A DNA stretch of 53,434 nucleotides from Bacillota bacterium (lineage in GTDB: Bacteria; Bacillota; Limnochordia; DTU087): NCBI GenBank assembly GCA_012799135.1, contig JAAZLW010000051.1, positions 1 to 53,434 on the forward strand. Reading direction: 5' to 3'. Below, in pieces: positions 9,450-18,191 of this stretch (the first letter of the stretch is position 1; each line of letters begins with the position of its first letter). Below the pieces are notes generated by a model. The model was not told where the DNA came from. It saw only the letters and a program-made list of their open reading frames with translations, and did no database searches. A program made the translations under genes and the position numbers.

Positions 9450-10235
9450 GTGTCAGCGGGAGAGAAGCAGCTGCAGATGTGCTGGCTCCACTATAAGGAG
9501 ACTGGCGAGATTGGGGCACGGGAACAGCTGGTTCTAGAGTATTTGCATTTGGTCAAATACATAGCTGGAAGAATGGCTATCGGGCTTCCCGCGACCATCG
9601 AGTATGACGACCTGGTCAGCTATGGGATTTTCGGCCTATTTGATGCAATTGAAAAATACGACAATTCCCGCGGGGTCAAATTCGAATCCTATGCATCGAC
9701 TCGGATTAGGGGAGCTATCCTGGATGGGCTGCGGGCAGCTGACTGGGTGCCACGCTCAGTTCGGCAGAAGGCCCGTCAACTCGCTCGGACTATGTCTCAG
9801 TTGGAGGCTAAGTTAGGCAGGCCGGCTACCGATGAGGAAGTACGGAGAGCCATGGGTGTGAATACCGATGAATATGTACAGCTCCTGCAAGATGTGGCTG
9901 TTGCGACACTCTTGTCTTTGGATGAACCATGGTCTATGGGTGGCCCCGATGGGGAAAAGCTGTGCTTGGCAGATATGGTGGCTGATGACAACCGTGAGGA
10001 TCCTGCCTTCATCGTCACCCGGGAGGCTGTCTTGGGAGTGTTGGCAGATGCCGTCGAAGAGCTACCGGAACGCGAACGATTGGTCATAACCCTATACTAC
10101 TTTGAAGAACTAACACTAAAAGAGATCGGCAAGATTCTCGATGTTTCTGAGTCCCGAGTTTCCCAGCTTCACACGAAAGCCTTGAGTCGGCTACGGGGCA
10201 AGCTTGCCCGGCTCGAGGTCGGGTTAGCGGGCTAG
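9450..10235 (+). CDS. fliA: Motility sigma factor (SigD/FliA/WhiG family)
   Basis: A 261-residue sigma-28 type factor. Region 2 is visible at EYDDLVSYGIFGLFDAIEKYD and FESYASTRIRGAILDGLR, region 3 at residues about 110-150, and region 4 has a C-terminal helix-turn-helix (LTLKEIGKILDVSESRVSQL). It would direct RNA polymerase to late flagellar and chemotaxis promoters. GTG at 9450 is preceded by AAAGGGTGG and gives normal family length; the frame is open to a GTG at 9387, which would add 21 residues without a good binding site. Position at the end of the flagellar operon fits Bacillus sigD. Confidence 0.92.
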   Translation: MSAGEKQLQMCWLHYKETGEIGAREQLVLEYLHLVKYIAGRMAIGLPATIEYDDLVSYGIFGLFDAIEKYDNSRGVKFESYASTRIRGAILDGLRAADWVPRSVRQKARQLARTMSQLEAKLGRPATDEEVRRAMGVNTDEYVQLLQDVAVATLLSLDEPWSMGGPDGEKLCLADMVADDNREDPAFIVTREAVLGVLADAVEELPERERLVITLYYFEELTLKEIGKILDVSESRVSQLHTKALSRLRGKLARLEVGLAG

Positions 10236-10260
10236 CTAAACACCAGAGAGGTGAGCAGTC

Positions 10261-10575
10261 TTGTCCATCAAGTTTCCAGATTTACAGGTGTTATTTCCCC
10301 GGGCCCATGACACATCTCGGACTGAGCAACTCAACCAAAGACAGGGAGATATGTTACAGGCTCAAGTGGCAGCCGAGGCTGTTGAGGAGACCATCACAAA
10401 GCGCAGACAAGTGGCTGGCACTGAGAAACAAACCCATGGCCGCATTGGCGAAAGAGAGGTCAGGGAGCAGTGGCAATCTGAAGAAAGAGAAAAGAAAGAG
10501 GAAAAGCAGCCGGCCGATGAAGCTAAGACTATTGCCCAAGGGGACCTAGGACAGAGGATTGATATTCGAATCTAG
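10261..10575 (+). CDS. Small hydrophilic protein of the flagellar operon, function unknown
   Basis: A 104-residue, highly charged, probably helical protein rich in Glu, Gln, Lys and Arg, with no membrane segment. It begins with a short hydrophobic patch (FPDLQVLFPRAHD) and ends in a conserved-looking RIDIRI strand. AGAGAGGTG lies 7 nt before the TTG start, so expression is likely. It sits between the motility sigma factor and a SwrB-position gene. I do not recognise a function; similar short charged ORFs are, from memory, common after the sigma gene in clostridial flagellar operons. Confidence 0.7.
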   Translation: MSIKFPDLQVLFPRAHDTSRTEQLNQRQGDMLQAQVAAEAVEETITKRRQVAGTEKQTHGRIGEREVREQWQSEEREKKEEKQPADEAKTIAQGDLGQRIDIRI

Positions 10576-10586
10576 AGGTGTCAGAT

Positions 10587-11018
10587 ATGATCTGGTTAGC
10601 AGCGGTCTTGTCCATGCTGGCTCTAGGCATTTCTTTATGGTTGGCTTGGGAAGTGGCTGGGTTGAAGCAGCGGTGGGCAAGGCTTTATGGCCTGAGGTCT
10701 GCTATGGTGGAGACAGAGACTGCTTTGGAGGAATTGATGGACGAACTGGATAAGTCAGGTCAAACCCTCCTCGCTGAGCTTGATACTCGCTTGATTCAGG
10801 CTCAGGGTATTGAACTCTCAAGTGTAGCGACAAGAGGAGAAAAGAGCTCTGCAAAGACCAAGGTATCACCTATATCTTTGACAGATACAGAAGAGAAAAG
10901 AGTGGCAGTTATAGGTCTGGGCGAGCAAGGATACACTGTAGAAGAAATCTCCAGAGCATTAGGTATCCCTAGGGGTGAGGTGCAACTCATTTTGGATTTG
11001 GACCGTTTCCGGCAGTAA
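10587..11018 (+). CDS. SwrB-position membrane protein (DUF6115-like)
   Basis: A 143-residue protein with one N-terminal transmembrane helix (MIWLAAVLSMLALGISLWLAW), a coiled-coil-prone stretch at residues about 30-75, a flexible linker and a C-terminal helix-turn-helix-like region (QGYTVEEISRALGIPRGEVQLIL). The architecture and the place between the motility sigma factor and rpsB match Bacillus subtilis swrB (ylxL), which helps activate the flagellar export apparatus. Homology is inferred from context and layout only. AGAGGTG precedes the ATG at 10587 by 6 nt; a GTG at 10578 overlaps that site. Confidence 0.72.
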   Translation: MIWLAAVLSMLALGISLWLAWEVAGLKQRWARLYGLRSAMVETETALEELMDELDKSGQTLLAELDTRLIQAQGIELSSVATRGEKSSAKTKVSPISLTDTEEKRVAVIGLGEQGYTVEEISRALGIPRGEVQLILDLDRFRQ

Positions 11019-11037
11019 CTGGTCTAAGAAACTTTTG

Positions 11038-11067
11038 TTGCACTTCCGTAGTGGGATATGCTATAGT
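11038..11067 (+). promoter_or_regulatory. Sigma-A-type promoter of rpsB
   Basis: TTGCAC (11038-11043), an 18-nt spacer, and TATAGT (11062-11067) with an extended TG one base upstream of the -10. It lies just after the last flagellar gene, so rpsB-tsf can be made independently of the flagellar operon. The start point would be near 11074. Confidence 0.7.
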
Positions 11068-11073
11068 TATCTG

Positions 11074-11177
11074 TGGTGTAATTACACACGCATCCCGACT
11101 GCCTTTCCGGGTGCCGAGAGTGGTGGAATGGCAGGAAGAAGGATGCGGAGGCATCAAACCAGAGAGGAGGTGGGTAA
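11074..11177 (+). promoter_or_regulatory. Structured leader of rpsB, candidate S2 autoregulatory RNA
   Basis: CGCATCC (11089-11095) pairs with GGATGCG (11141-11147), enclosing CTGCC (11099-11103) with GGCAG (11130-11134). GATGC (11142-11146) can instead pair with GCATC (11151-11155), so two folds exclude each other just before the AGGAGGTG ribosome binding site. A perfect 12-bp palindrome, GTGTAATTACAC, lies at 11076-11087 by the predicted start point. Ribosomal protein S2 leaders are known in several bacteria; whether this belongs to a known family is untested. Confidence 0.5.
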
Positions 11178-11951
11178 GTGGCGATAGTAACTATGAAGCA
11201 GTTATTGGAGGCCGGTGTCCACTTTGGTCATCAGACTCGCCGCTGGAACCCCAAGATGAAGGAGTATATCTTCACGGAGCGTAACGGCATTTACATCATT
11301 GACCTGCAAAAGACTGTACGCATGATCGATGTAGCCTATGGCTTCGTTAAGGAAGTTGTCGCCAACGGAGATTCAGTGTTGTTTGTCGGGACCAAAAAAC
11401 AGGCCTATGAATCCATTCGCGAAGAAGCCCAGCGCTGTGGGATGTATTATGTAAATGAACGCTGGCTAGGTGGCATGCTGACTAACTTTAGCACGATCCG
11501 TAGCCGGGTACAGCGTCTCAAGCAACTGGAAAAAATGGAAGAGGACGGGGCCTTTGAACTTCTGCCGAAAAAGGAAGTTCTGGGGTTGCGCAAAGAGCAT
11601 GAGAAGTTGGAACGGTTCCTGGGTGGTATCAGGAACATGAACCGACTTCCAGGAGCAGTATTCATTGTCGATCCCCGCAAAGAACGGATTGCGGTAGCAG
11701 AAGCCAGAAAGCTGCGGATCCCCATCATTGCCATCGTGGATACCAACTGTGACCCCGATGAGATTGATTACGTGATTCCGGGCAATGATGATGCCATTCG
11801 GGCGATACGTCTGCTAACCGGAATTGTGGCGGATGCAGTCATTGAAGGTAAAGAGGGGCAACAGGGCATGGAAGCAGCCCTCGCAGGTGAAGAGGCTGAG
11901 GATGAAATGGACCTAGACCTCGATGTAGACACGGAGCCCGATGATGAGTAA
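11178..11951 (+). CDS. rpsB: 30S ribosomal protein S2
   Basis: A 257-residue protein matching S2 from its first residues ([20 protein letters not shown]) through the FVGTKKQA and [12 protein letters not shown] motifs and the [13 protein letters not shown] region to an acidic C-terminal tail (residues about 230-257, rich in Glu and Asp). S2 joins the 30S subunit late and bridges to S1. GTG at 11178 follows AGGAGGTG at 5-6 nt, and the start agrees with Bacillus S2. First gene of the rpsB-tsf-pyrH-frr group. Confidence 0.98.
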   Translation: MAIVTMKQLLEAGVHFGHQTRRWNPKMKEYIFTERNGIYIIDLQKTVRMIDVAYGFVKEVVANGDSVLFVGTKKQAYESIREEAQRCGMYYVNERWLGGMLTNFSTIRSRVQRLKQLEKMEEDGAFELLPKKEVLGLRKEHEKLERFLGGIRNMNRLPGAVFIVDPRKERIAVAEARKLRIPIIAIVDTNCDPDEIDYVIPGNDDAIRAIRLLTGIVADAVIEGKEGQQGMEAALAGEEAEDEMDLDLDVDTEPDDE

Positions 11952-11961
11952 TGAGTGAAGG

Positions 11962-12000
11962 AAAGGGGAGGAGATCAAAGCAGAAGCTGCCTCCCCTTTT
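11962..12000 (+). terminator. Hairpin with T-tract between rpsB and tsf (attenuator-like)
   Basis: AAAGGGGAGG (11962-11971) pairs with CCTCCCCTTT (11990-11999), a 10-bp stem around an 18-nt loop holding a smaller AGC/GCT pair, and ends in TTTT. It probably lowers rpsB transcription into tsf rather than stopping it fully. Confidence 0.7.
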
Positions 12001-12024
12001 ATCTGAATATGAGGAGGATTATCT

Positions 12025-12678
12025 ATGGCAGAGGTCACTGCTGGTATGATTAAAGAGCTGCGCGAGCGGACAGGTGCCGGCATTATGGACTGCAAGAAGG
12101 CTCTGCAAGAGACTCAAGGCAACGTAGATGAAGCCATTGCCTATCTGAGGGAAAAAGGCTTGGCAGCCGCTGCCAAGAAGGCCGGGCGCGTAGCAGCTGA
12201 AGGTGTCGTAGATGCTTACATACATCTTGGGGGCCGAGTTGGTGTACTAATTGAGGTAAACTGTGAGACTGACTTTGTGGCCAAGACAGATGCCTTTAGG
12301 GAGTTTGTCAAGGATATGGCCATGCAAGTGGCGGCATCCAAACCAGAGTACGTATCCAGGGAAGATGTACCCGCTTCTGTGATCAAGCAAGAAAAGGAGA
12401 TTTATCGGGCGGCAGCCATCAATGAAGGTAAACCCGAAAGAATACTGGATCGGATTGTCGACGGTCGCCTGGGAAAGTTCTTCCAGGAGGCTTGTCTGCT
12501 AGAGCAACCTTTCATCAAGGATACCGATAAGACTGTTCAGCAGCTCCTGCAAGAACTAATCTCGCACTTAGGTGAGAATATCAGCGTCAGGCGTTTCGCC
12601 CGTTTTGAGCGAGGCGAAGGGATTGAGAAAAGAAAAGATGACTGGGCAGACGAAGTCATGGCAGAATTGGATAAGTAA
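12025..12678 (+). CDS. tsf: Elongation factor Ts, short form
   Basis: A 217-residue EF-Ts. The N-terminal UBA-like domain ([19 protein letters not shown]) is followed by the core motif [10 protein letters not shown] that displaces the nucleotide on EF-Tu. At 217 residues it is clearly shorter than the roughly 290-residue Bacillus and E. coli proteins; one of the two core subdomains appears reduced, as in Thermus and Thermotoga EF-Ts. GAGGAGG precedes the ATG. The gene lies between an attenuator-like hairpin and a strong terminator. Confidence 0.97.
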   Translation: MAEVTAGMIKELRERTGAGIMDCKKALQETQGNVDEAIAYLREKGLAAAAKKAGRVAAEGVVDAYIHLGGRVGVLIEVNCETDFVAKTDAFREFVKDMAMQVAASKPEYVSREDVPASVIKQEKEIYRAAAINEGKPERILDRIVDGRLGKFFQEACLLEQPFIKDTDKTVQQLLQELISHLGENISVRRFARFERGEGIEKRKDDWADEVMAELDK

Positions 12679-12684
12679 TCAGTC

Positions 12685-12711
12685 AGAGAACACCTCGGTG
12701 TTCTCTTTTTT
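12685..12711 (+). terminator. Rho-independent terminator after tsf
   Basis: AGAGAACAC, a short CTCG loop region, GTGTTCTCT and six T residues form a perfect stem with a U-tract. It separates rpsB-tsf from pyrH-frr. No convincing promoter is visible in the 66 nt before pyrH, so downstream genes may depend on read-through or an unrecognised promoter. Confidence 0.88.
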
Positions 12712-12777
12712 GAACCGATCTACCTCCTCCAAGGAGGAACATTTAGGTAAGGGGCGAAACTAGTAGGGGAGATGGGG

Positions 12778-13494
12778 ATGGGAAAGTATAAACGGGTCGT
12801 CTTGAAATTAAGTGGCGAAGCCCTGGCCGGTGAAAGAGGCTTCGGTGTTGATCTAGGAGTAGTGGAGTCCATCAGCCGCTCTATTGCGGAAGTATCCCAA
12901 ATGGGGGTAGAGATCGCCTGTGTTGTTGGAGGGGGCAATATTTGGCGAGGAGCGATAGCAAGTGCCCAGGGAATGGACAGGGCAACAGCTGACTATATGG
13001 GTATGCTGGCCACTGTGATCAATTCTCTGGCTTTCCAGGATTCTCTGGAGCGATTGGGTGTTGAGACTCGGGTAATGACCGCCATTGAGATGCGGGAGAT
13101 TGCCGAACCTTATATCCGTCGGCGAGCGATGCGCCATCTGGAAAAGGGCCGGGTGGTGATTTTTGCTTCCGGTACTGGCAACCCCTACTTCTCTACAGAC
13201 ACCACTGCAGCCTTGCGTGCTGCTGAGATCGAGGCCGAGGTTATTCTCATGGCCAAACGGGGTGTGGACGGGGTCTATGATGACGATCCAAAGCTCAACC
13301 CACAGGCTCGTCGTTTTGATAGTTTACCTTATATAGAGGTCCTGCAGAGGGGCCTGCGAGTGATGGATTCTACAGCCACGTCTCTGTGTATGGACAATGC
13401 AATACCGATTATTATCTTTGATATCGTTGCAGCCAATAGTATCCGCAGGGCCGTATGTGGTGAGAGAATTGGGACCATAGTGGGAGGGAAGTAG
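12778..13494 (+). CDS. pyrH: Uridylate kinase (UMP kinase)
   Basis: A 238-residue amino-acid-kinase-fold enzyme that phosphorylates UMP to UDP. Motifs seen are [13 protein letters not shown] at the start, GGGNIWRG, the [18 protein letters not shown] helix and the [16 protein letters not shown] nucleotide-binding region. Bacterial UMP kinases are hexameric and allosterically controlled by GTP and UTP. TAGGGGA lies 7 nt before the ATG at 12778; the ATG at 12772 is too close. The gap before it has a small CCTCC/GGAGG hairpin (12723-12737) with an unused ribosome-binding-like sequence. Confidence 0.97.
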   Translation: MGKYKRVVLKLSGEALAGERGFGVDLGVVESISRSIAEVSQMGVEIACVVGGGNIWRGAIASAQGMDRATADYMGMLATVINSLAFQDSLERLGVETRVMTAIEMREIAEPYIRRRAMRHLEKGRVVIFASGTGNPYFSTDTTAALRAAEIEAEVILMAKRGVDGVYDDDPKLNPQARRFDSLPYIEVLQRGLRVMDSTATSLCMDNAIPIIIFDIVAANSIRRAVCGERIGTIVGGK

Positions 13495-13495
13495 A

Positions 13496-14053
13496 GTGAC
13501 AAAGGAAGTGCTAAAAGACTGCGAACGGAAGATGCAGGGAGTCATCGAAGCAACCAAAGAAGATTTCTCCACTGTACGAACCGGTAGAGCCAATCCAGCG
13601 TTGCTCGATCGGATTCAGGTTGAGTACTACGGTACATTGACTCCCTTGAACCAGCTATCTACGATATCGGCACCGGAGGCACGTCTCTTGTTGATTCAGC
13701 CCTGGGACAAAAACGCCTCAAAAGATATTGAGAGGGCTATCCTCAAATCGGACCTGGGCCTAACCCCTAATTCTGACGGGTCAGTCATTAGGCTTTCCAT
13801 TCCCCCTTTGACAGAGGAACGACGCAAGGATTTGGTTCGGCTGGTGCGAAAAGAAGCGGAAGACAAGCGCATTGGTATTCGCAATATCCGCAGAGAAGCC
13901 AATGAGACCCTCCGGGAACTGGAGAAGGATGGCTCCGTTTCTGAGGATCAAAGGCATCGCTCGGAAGCAGAGGTGCAGGAACTCACGGACAAGTATATAG
14001 AGAAGATCAATCAGCTGTTGGAAGCGAAGGAAAGTGAAATAATGGAGGTATAA
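13496..14053 (+). CDS. frr: Ribosome recycling factor
   Basis: A 185-residue protein of normal length. The RRF signatures are RTGRANPALLDRIQVEYYG, the PEARLLLIQPWDK loop and the C-terminal helix EVQELTDKYIEKINQLLEAKE. With EF-G it splits the post-termination ribosome. GTG at 13496 starts one base after the pyrH stop, giving tight coupling. It precedes uppS as in Bacillus. Confidence 0.97.
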   Translation: MTKEVLKDCERKMQGVIEATKEDFSTVRTGRANPALLDRIQVEYYGTLTPLNQLSTISAPEARLLLIQPWDKNASKDIERAILKSDLGLTPNSDGSVIRLSIPPLTEERRKDLVRLVRKEAEDKRIGIRNIRREANETLRELEKDGSVSEDQRHRSEAEVQELTDKYIEKINQLLEAKESEIMEV

Positions 14054-14175
14054 CGAGAATCCGGATCGACAAGCATCTAACAGCAACAAAGCCGCAGAGG
14101 GTGGTCTTCCCTCCGCAGGTAAGATTCTCGGGTCCAAGTGGGAAGAGGTGCCGCGACGCATCACCGGGATAGACA
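14054..14175 (+). promoter_or_regulatory. Structured frr-uppS intergenic RNA
   Basis: CGAGAATC (14054-14061) can pair with GATTCTCG (14122-14129), enclosing a GAGGG/CCCTC hairpin. A further GGTG/CACC hairpin lies around 14145-14163. The pairs abut the terminator at 14176. The GGGTGGT and GGTGCCGCG pieces recall T-box antiterminators, but a true T-box sequence is not present. Confidence 0.4.
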
Positions 14176-14205
14176 ACCCCCTCGAGAGATGGAGGGGGTG
14201 CTTTT

Positions 14206-14207
<2 letters not shown>
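14176..14207 (+). terminator. Rho-independent terminator before uppS
   Basis: ACCCCCTC (14176-14183) pairs with GAGGGGGT (14192-14199) and is followed by six T residues (14202-14207). The 3' arm also reads as a ribosome binding site for a TTG start inside the T-tract. Confidence 0.85.
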
Positions 14208-15036
<829 letters not shown>

Positions 15037-15055
15037 GGGAGCTGGACAGGAGCTT

Positions 15056-15844
15056 ATGTCTTCTTTGGCAAAACGGGTACTGACAGCTGCATTATTTATC
15101 CCTATAGTCTTGGGATGCTTATATTGGGGTGGGCTGGCCCTTTTCATGTTAGTTCTGGCGGCGAGCCTTGTGGCCGTGTTCGAACTGAAAGTCATGCTGC
15201 AACAGATCATTGGACCGATCTCCGGAACCTTTCTCTACCTATTGGCTACCGGCATATTGGCCCTGATTTACTGGCAACAGGAGCTAGTGATGGCACCTTT
15301 GATGCTCACCATCTTTCTAGTGGTGGCTATCAAGGAACTGATCTCTTCACAAGTCCAGCCCCTGCGCCGCGGAGGGCTCATCTTGCTTGCACTCTTCTAT
15401 GGAGCTATCTTGCCGGGTCATTTCCTTTTATTGAGATCCGAACCACAGGGATTTGCCCTACTCCTCATGGTTGTACTTGGGACATGGGCCACAGATACCG
15501 GTGCCTATTTTATCGGGATACGCTGGGGGCGGCATCAGCTGGCTCCCCGGGTTAGTCCCAACAAATCTGTAGAGGGAGCCTGTGGAGGGATCCTGTTGGC
15601 TGCCTGGATTACTCAGTATATCAATAGTCGTTTACAGTTGGGGTTAATGCCCGGATGGTTAATGGGATTGGTGGTCGGAGTTGCTGCAGTGATAGGGGAT
15701 CTATTCGAATCTGCCCTAAAGCGGGAGGCAGGTGTCAAGGACTCAGGTTGGATTCTACCTGGGCATGGTGGTGTACTTGATCGCATCGATAGTCTCTTAT
15801 TCAGTGTACCGGTAGTCTACTATCTGGTGCGATGGATTGGCTAG
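15056..15844 (+). CDS. cdsA: Phosphatidate cytidylyltransferase
   Basis: A 262-residue multi-pass membrane enzyme making CDP-diacylglycerol from phosphatidate and CTP. The CdsA signature is clear near the C-terminus (DLFESALKREAGVKDSG followed by LPGHGGVLDRIDSLLF), and the TDTGAYFIG segment lies in the middle. The frame is open into uppS, but the ATG at 15056 after GACAGGAG gives the expected length. Order uppS-cdsA-dxr-rseP is as in Bacillus, apart from the inserted permease gene. Confidence 0.95.
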   Translation: MSSLAKRVLTAALFIPIVLGCLYWGGLALFMLVLAASLVAVFELKVMLQQIIGPISGTFLYLLATGILALIYWQQELVMAPLMLTIFLVVAIKELISSQVQPLRRGGLILLALFYGAILPGHFLLLRSEPQGFALLLMVVLGTWATDTGAYFIGIRWGRHQLAPRVSPNKSVEGACGGILLAAWITQYINSRLQLGLMPGWLMGLVVGVAAVIGDLFESALKREAGVKDSGWILPGHGGVLDRIDSLLFSVPVVYYLVRWIG

Positions 15845-15925
15845 AAGGTTCTAGGGACAGAACAAGGGGAATATACTCGATCTCAGGGCTCAAGGGGTCT
15901 TACAAGACTAAAGAGGTGAGCCAGT

Positions 15926-16975
15926 ATGCAGCGGCGGGCGAAATTGGTTATCGCGGCAGTTTCGGTATCGGCCGGGGTTATCCTCGGAACCAGATATCTG
16001 GTTCAGTATCTTGGCCCGTTTTTGCTGGCGGTATTGATTGCTGCCTTAATCGACCCTTTGGTTAACTGGGTGCAAAAGCGATTGAAGATCTCCCGGGGAG
16101 CAGCTGTCCTAATCATCTTGCTTCTGTTTCTTTCCCTGGTAGTGCTTTTCCTGATCCTGATGGTCACCAATTTGACAGCAGAGCTTACCCATCTGGTATC
16201 TCTTTTGCCTAGATACAGTAGTTACTGGGAACAGTGGATCAACAATCTGATCGAATCAGCAGAGAAGCTATATATCATGCTCTTTGCAGAAATACCGGCA
16301 CCCATAGCCCAAGCAGTGAAACCGGATTTTGAGCAGATCATTGATACTGTGCGCATGATAGCTGGTCGCCTGCTAGGAAGCCTAGGCAGGTTACCGGCCT
16401 TTGGCTTCACCTTGATTATCGCCAGTATTGCAACATTTTTCATTAGTCGGGACAGACGATTGTTTGCCGACTTTTTCCTAAATCTGGTACCGGAGCGCTG
16501 GCGTCCGGAAGCACGCCACATCAAAGATGAGGTAGTGAACGGCATTTTTGGATTCTTGCGATCACAGCTGATGCTGATCAGCCTTTCAGGCTCTCTAGCC
16601 GTGATAGGGCTTACTGCTCTTAGGATCCGCTATGCCTGGTTACTAGGTCTCTTGGTTGCTATCTTGGATTTCATTCCGATGACGGGACCTAGTGGAGTGT
16701 TTGTACCTCTCATTTTGTATCACGTGATCATTGGAAATATCCCTTATGCAGCTTGGCTAACGATGATTCTGGGGATTATCTTGGTTACGCGGCAGCTCGC
16801 CGAGCCTCGGATTGTCGGAGCCCAACTAGGCTTGCACCCCTTGACATCACTAATTGCAGTCTATCTTGGTGTCAGATTACTCGGTGTCAGCGGCTTTATT
16901 TTGGGGCCTTTGATGATGGTAGTGATTAAAGCATTCATGGTCGTAATCTTTATACCGGCTTGGAAAAAAGAATGA
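15926..16975 (+). CDS. AI-2E transporter/YtvI-like permease
   Basis: A 349-residue membrane protein with about seven or eight transmembrane helices and a soluble loop around residues 95-135. The family (PF01594) pattern is visible: the paired N-terminal helices, FISRDRRLFADFF, and the C-terminal LLGLLVAILDFIPMTGPSGV and GAQLGLHPLTSLIAVYLG stretches. Length and layout resemble YtvI, a sporulation-induced member. Substrates of this family vary and cannot be inferred here. GAGGTGA precedes the ATG. It is inserted between cdsA and dxr, where Bacillus has no gene. Confidence 0.87.
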   Translation: MQRRAKLVIAAVSVSAGVILGTRYLVQYLGPFLLAVLIAALIDPLVNWVQKRLKISRGAAVLIILLLFLSLVVLFLILMVTNLTAELTHLVSLLPRYSSYWEQWINNLIESAEKLYIMLFAEIPAPIAQAVKPDFEQIIDTVRMIAGRLLGSLGRLPAFGFTLIIASIATFFISRDRRLFADFFLNLVPERWRPEARHIKDEVVNGIFGFLRSQLMLISLSGSLAVIGLTALRIRYAWLLGLLVAILDFIPMTGPSGVFVPLILYHVIIGNIPYAAWLTMILGIILVTRQLAEPRIVGAQLGLHPLTSLIAVYLGVRLLGVSGFILGPLMMVVIKAFMVVIFIPAWKKE

Positions 16976-17014
16976 GTTTTGATCAGTGTCATAGGTTTGA
17001 GTGAGGTGGAGAGA

Positions 17015-18160
17015 TTGCCTTTAGGTGTCGTGATCTTGGGTTCGACCGGCTCCATTGGGACACAGGCTCTCGATGTGATTCGCCGAATGCCGACCCGTTT
17101 TCGAGTAGTGGGATTAGCAGCAGGCACTAATGTGGAACTGATGGAAGAGCAGATAGAGTCGTTTAGACCAAAAGTAGTGAGCTTGGCTTCCAAAGAGGCC
17201 ACCGAAAAGCTCAAGAGCCGACAGATAGCTGACACCGAGATCATTGACGGTTCGTCGGGGCTGCAAGAGATGGTACAACGGGATGACGTTGATTTGGTAT
17301 TGAACGCTATTGTGGGCGCAGCCGGCATTATGCCTACATTGGCCGCCATTGAGGCGGGTAAAGATATAGCTTTGGCTAACAAGGAAACACTGGTGGCAGC
17401 TGGAAGTGTAGTAACGGCAGCAGTCAAGCGCTATGGGGTACACCTGTTACCAGTTGATAGCGAGCATAGTGCAATTTTCCAGTGTCTGCAGAGTGTTAAT
17501 GAGCAGTATCTGCATAAGGTAATCTTGACTGCCTCGGGTGGTCCCTTTCGCCGGAGTACTCGGGAGGAGCTGGAGCGAGCAACCATCCAGGAGGCATTGG
17601 CCCATCCTACATGGAACATGGGCGGTAAGGTCACGATCGATTCGGCAACTTTGATGAACAAGGGCTTGGAAGTGATCGAAGCCCATTGGTTGTTTGAGGT
17701 ATCACCTGAGCATATTGAGGTGGTGATCCATCCCCAGAGTATTATTCATTCGCTTGTGGAACTCAAGGATGGTAGTATCCTCGCCCAGCTAGGAGTAGCT
17801 GACATGCGTTTGCCTATTCAATATGCTCTTACTTACCCGGAGAGACTGCCTACACCGGTGTCGCCTTTGTGCTTGAGTACCGTGGGTAGTCTGGAATTCG
17901 AGTTACCTGATACAAAGCGCTTTCCCTGTTTATCCTTGGCTTATGCAGCACTGAGAGCAGGTGGTACTTTCCCCACAGCTCTGAATGCGGCCAATGAAGT
18001 GGCAGTAGAAGCCTTCCTGCAAGGACACATCGGTTTCATGGACATTCCCCGATTGGTGAGTAATGCCCTAGAGCGACATCGGGGTGTGACTAATCCAAAT
18101 ATCCAAGATATACTGGCAGTAGATGCATCTGTCCGCAAGCAAATGGTGAATCTGATGTAA
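17015..18160 (+). CDS. dxr: 1-deoxy-D-xylulose 5-phosphate reductoisomerase
   Basis: A 381-residue NADPH-dependent enzyme producing 2-C-methyl-D-erythritol 4-phosphate, the committed step of the MEP isoprenoid route. The Rossmann motif VVILGSTGSIG is at the start; NKETLVAAG, the metal-binding DSEHSAIFQ and the substrate loop SGGPFR follow. TTG at 17015 is chosen because AGGTGG lies 5 nt upstream and the length then equals that of Bacillus; a longer frame starts at a TTG at 16979. The same pathway is served by ispG two genes on. Confidence 0.95.
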   Translation: MPLGVVILGSTGSIGTQALDVIRRMPTRFRVVGLAAGTNVELMEEQIESFRPKVVSLASKEATEKLKSRQIADTEIIDGSSGLQEMVQRDDVDLVLNAIVGAAGIMPTLAAIEAGKDIALANKETLVAAGSVVTAAVKRYGVHLLPVDSEHSAIFQCLQSVNEQYLHKVILTASGGPFRRSTREELERATIQEALAHPTWNMGGKVTIDSATLMNKGLEVIEAHWLFEVSPEHIEVVIHPQSIIHSLVELKDGSILAQLGVADMRLPIQYALTYPERLPTPVSPLCLSTVGSLEFELPDTKRFPCLSLAYAALRAGGTFPTALNAANEVAVEAFLQGHIGFMDIPRLVSNALERHRGVTNPNIQDILAVDASVRKQMVNLM

Positions 18161-18191
18161 GATTGGCCTATGGCGGTAAGCGGCTGAGAGG

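Noticed and set aside
11112-11140. tRNA-Leu-like segment in the rpsB leader
   Set aside because: GAGTGGTGGAATGGCAG resembles the D-arm of tRNA-Leu, but no anticodon arm, no TTCGAATC T-loop and no acceptor pairing follow.
12723-12737. Leader peptide or hidden gene after the GGAGG at 12733
   Set aside because: No start codon with an open frame follows at usable distance; the sequence forms a small CCTCC/GGAGG hairpin instead.
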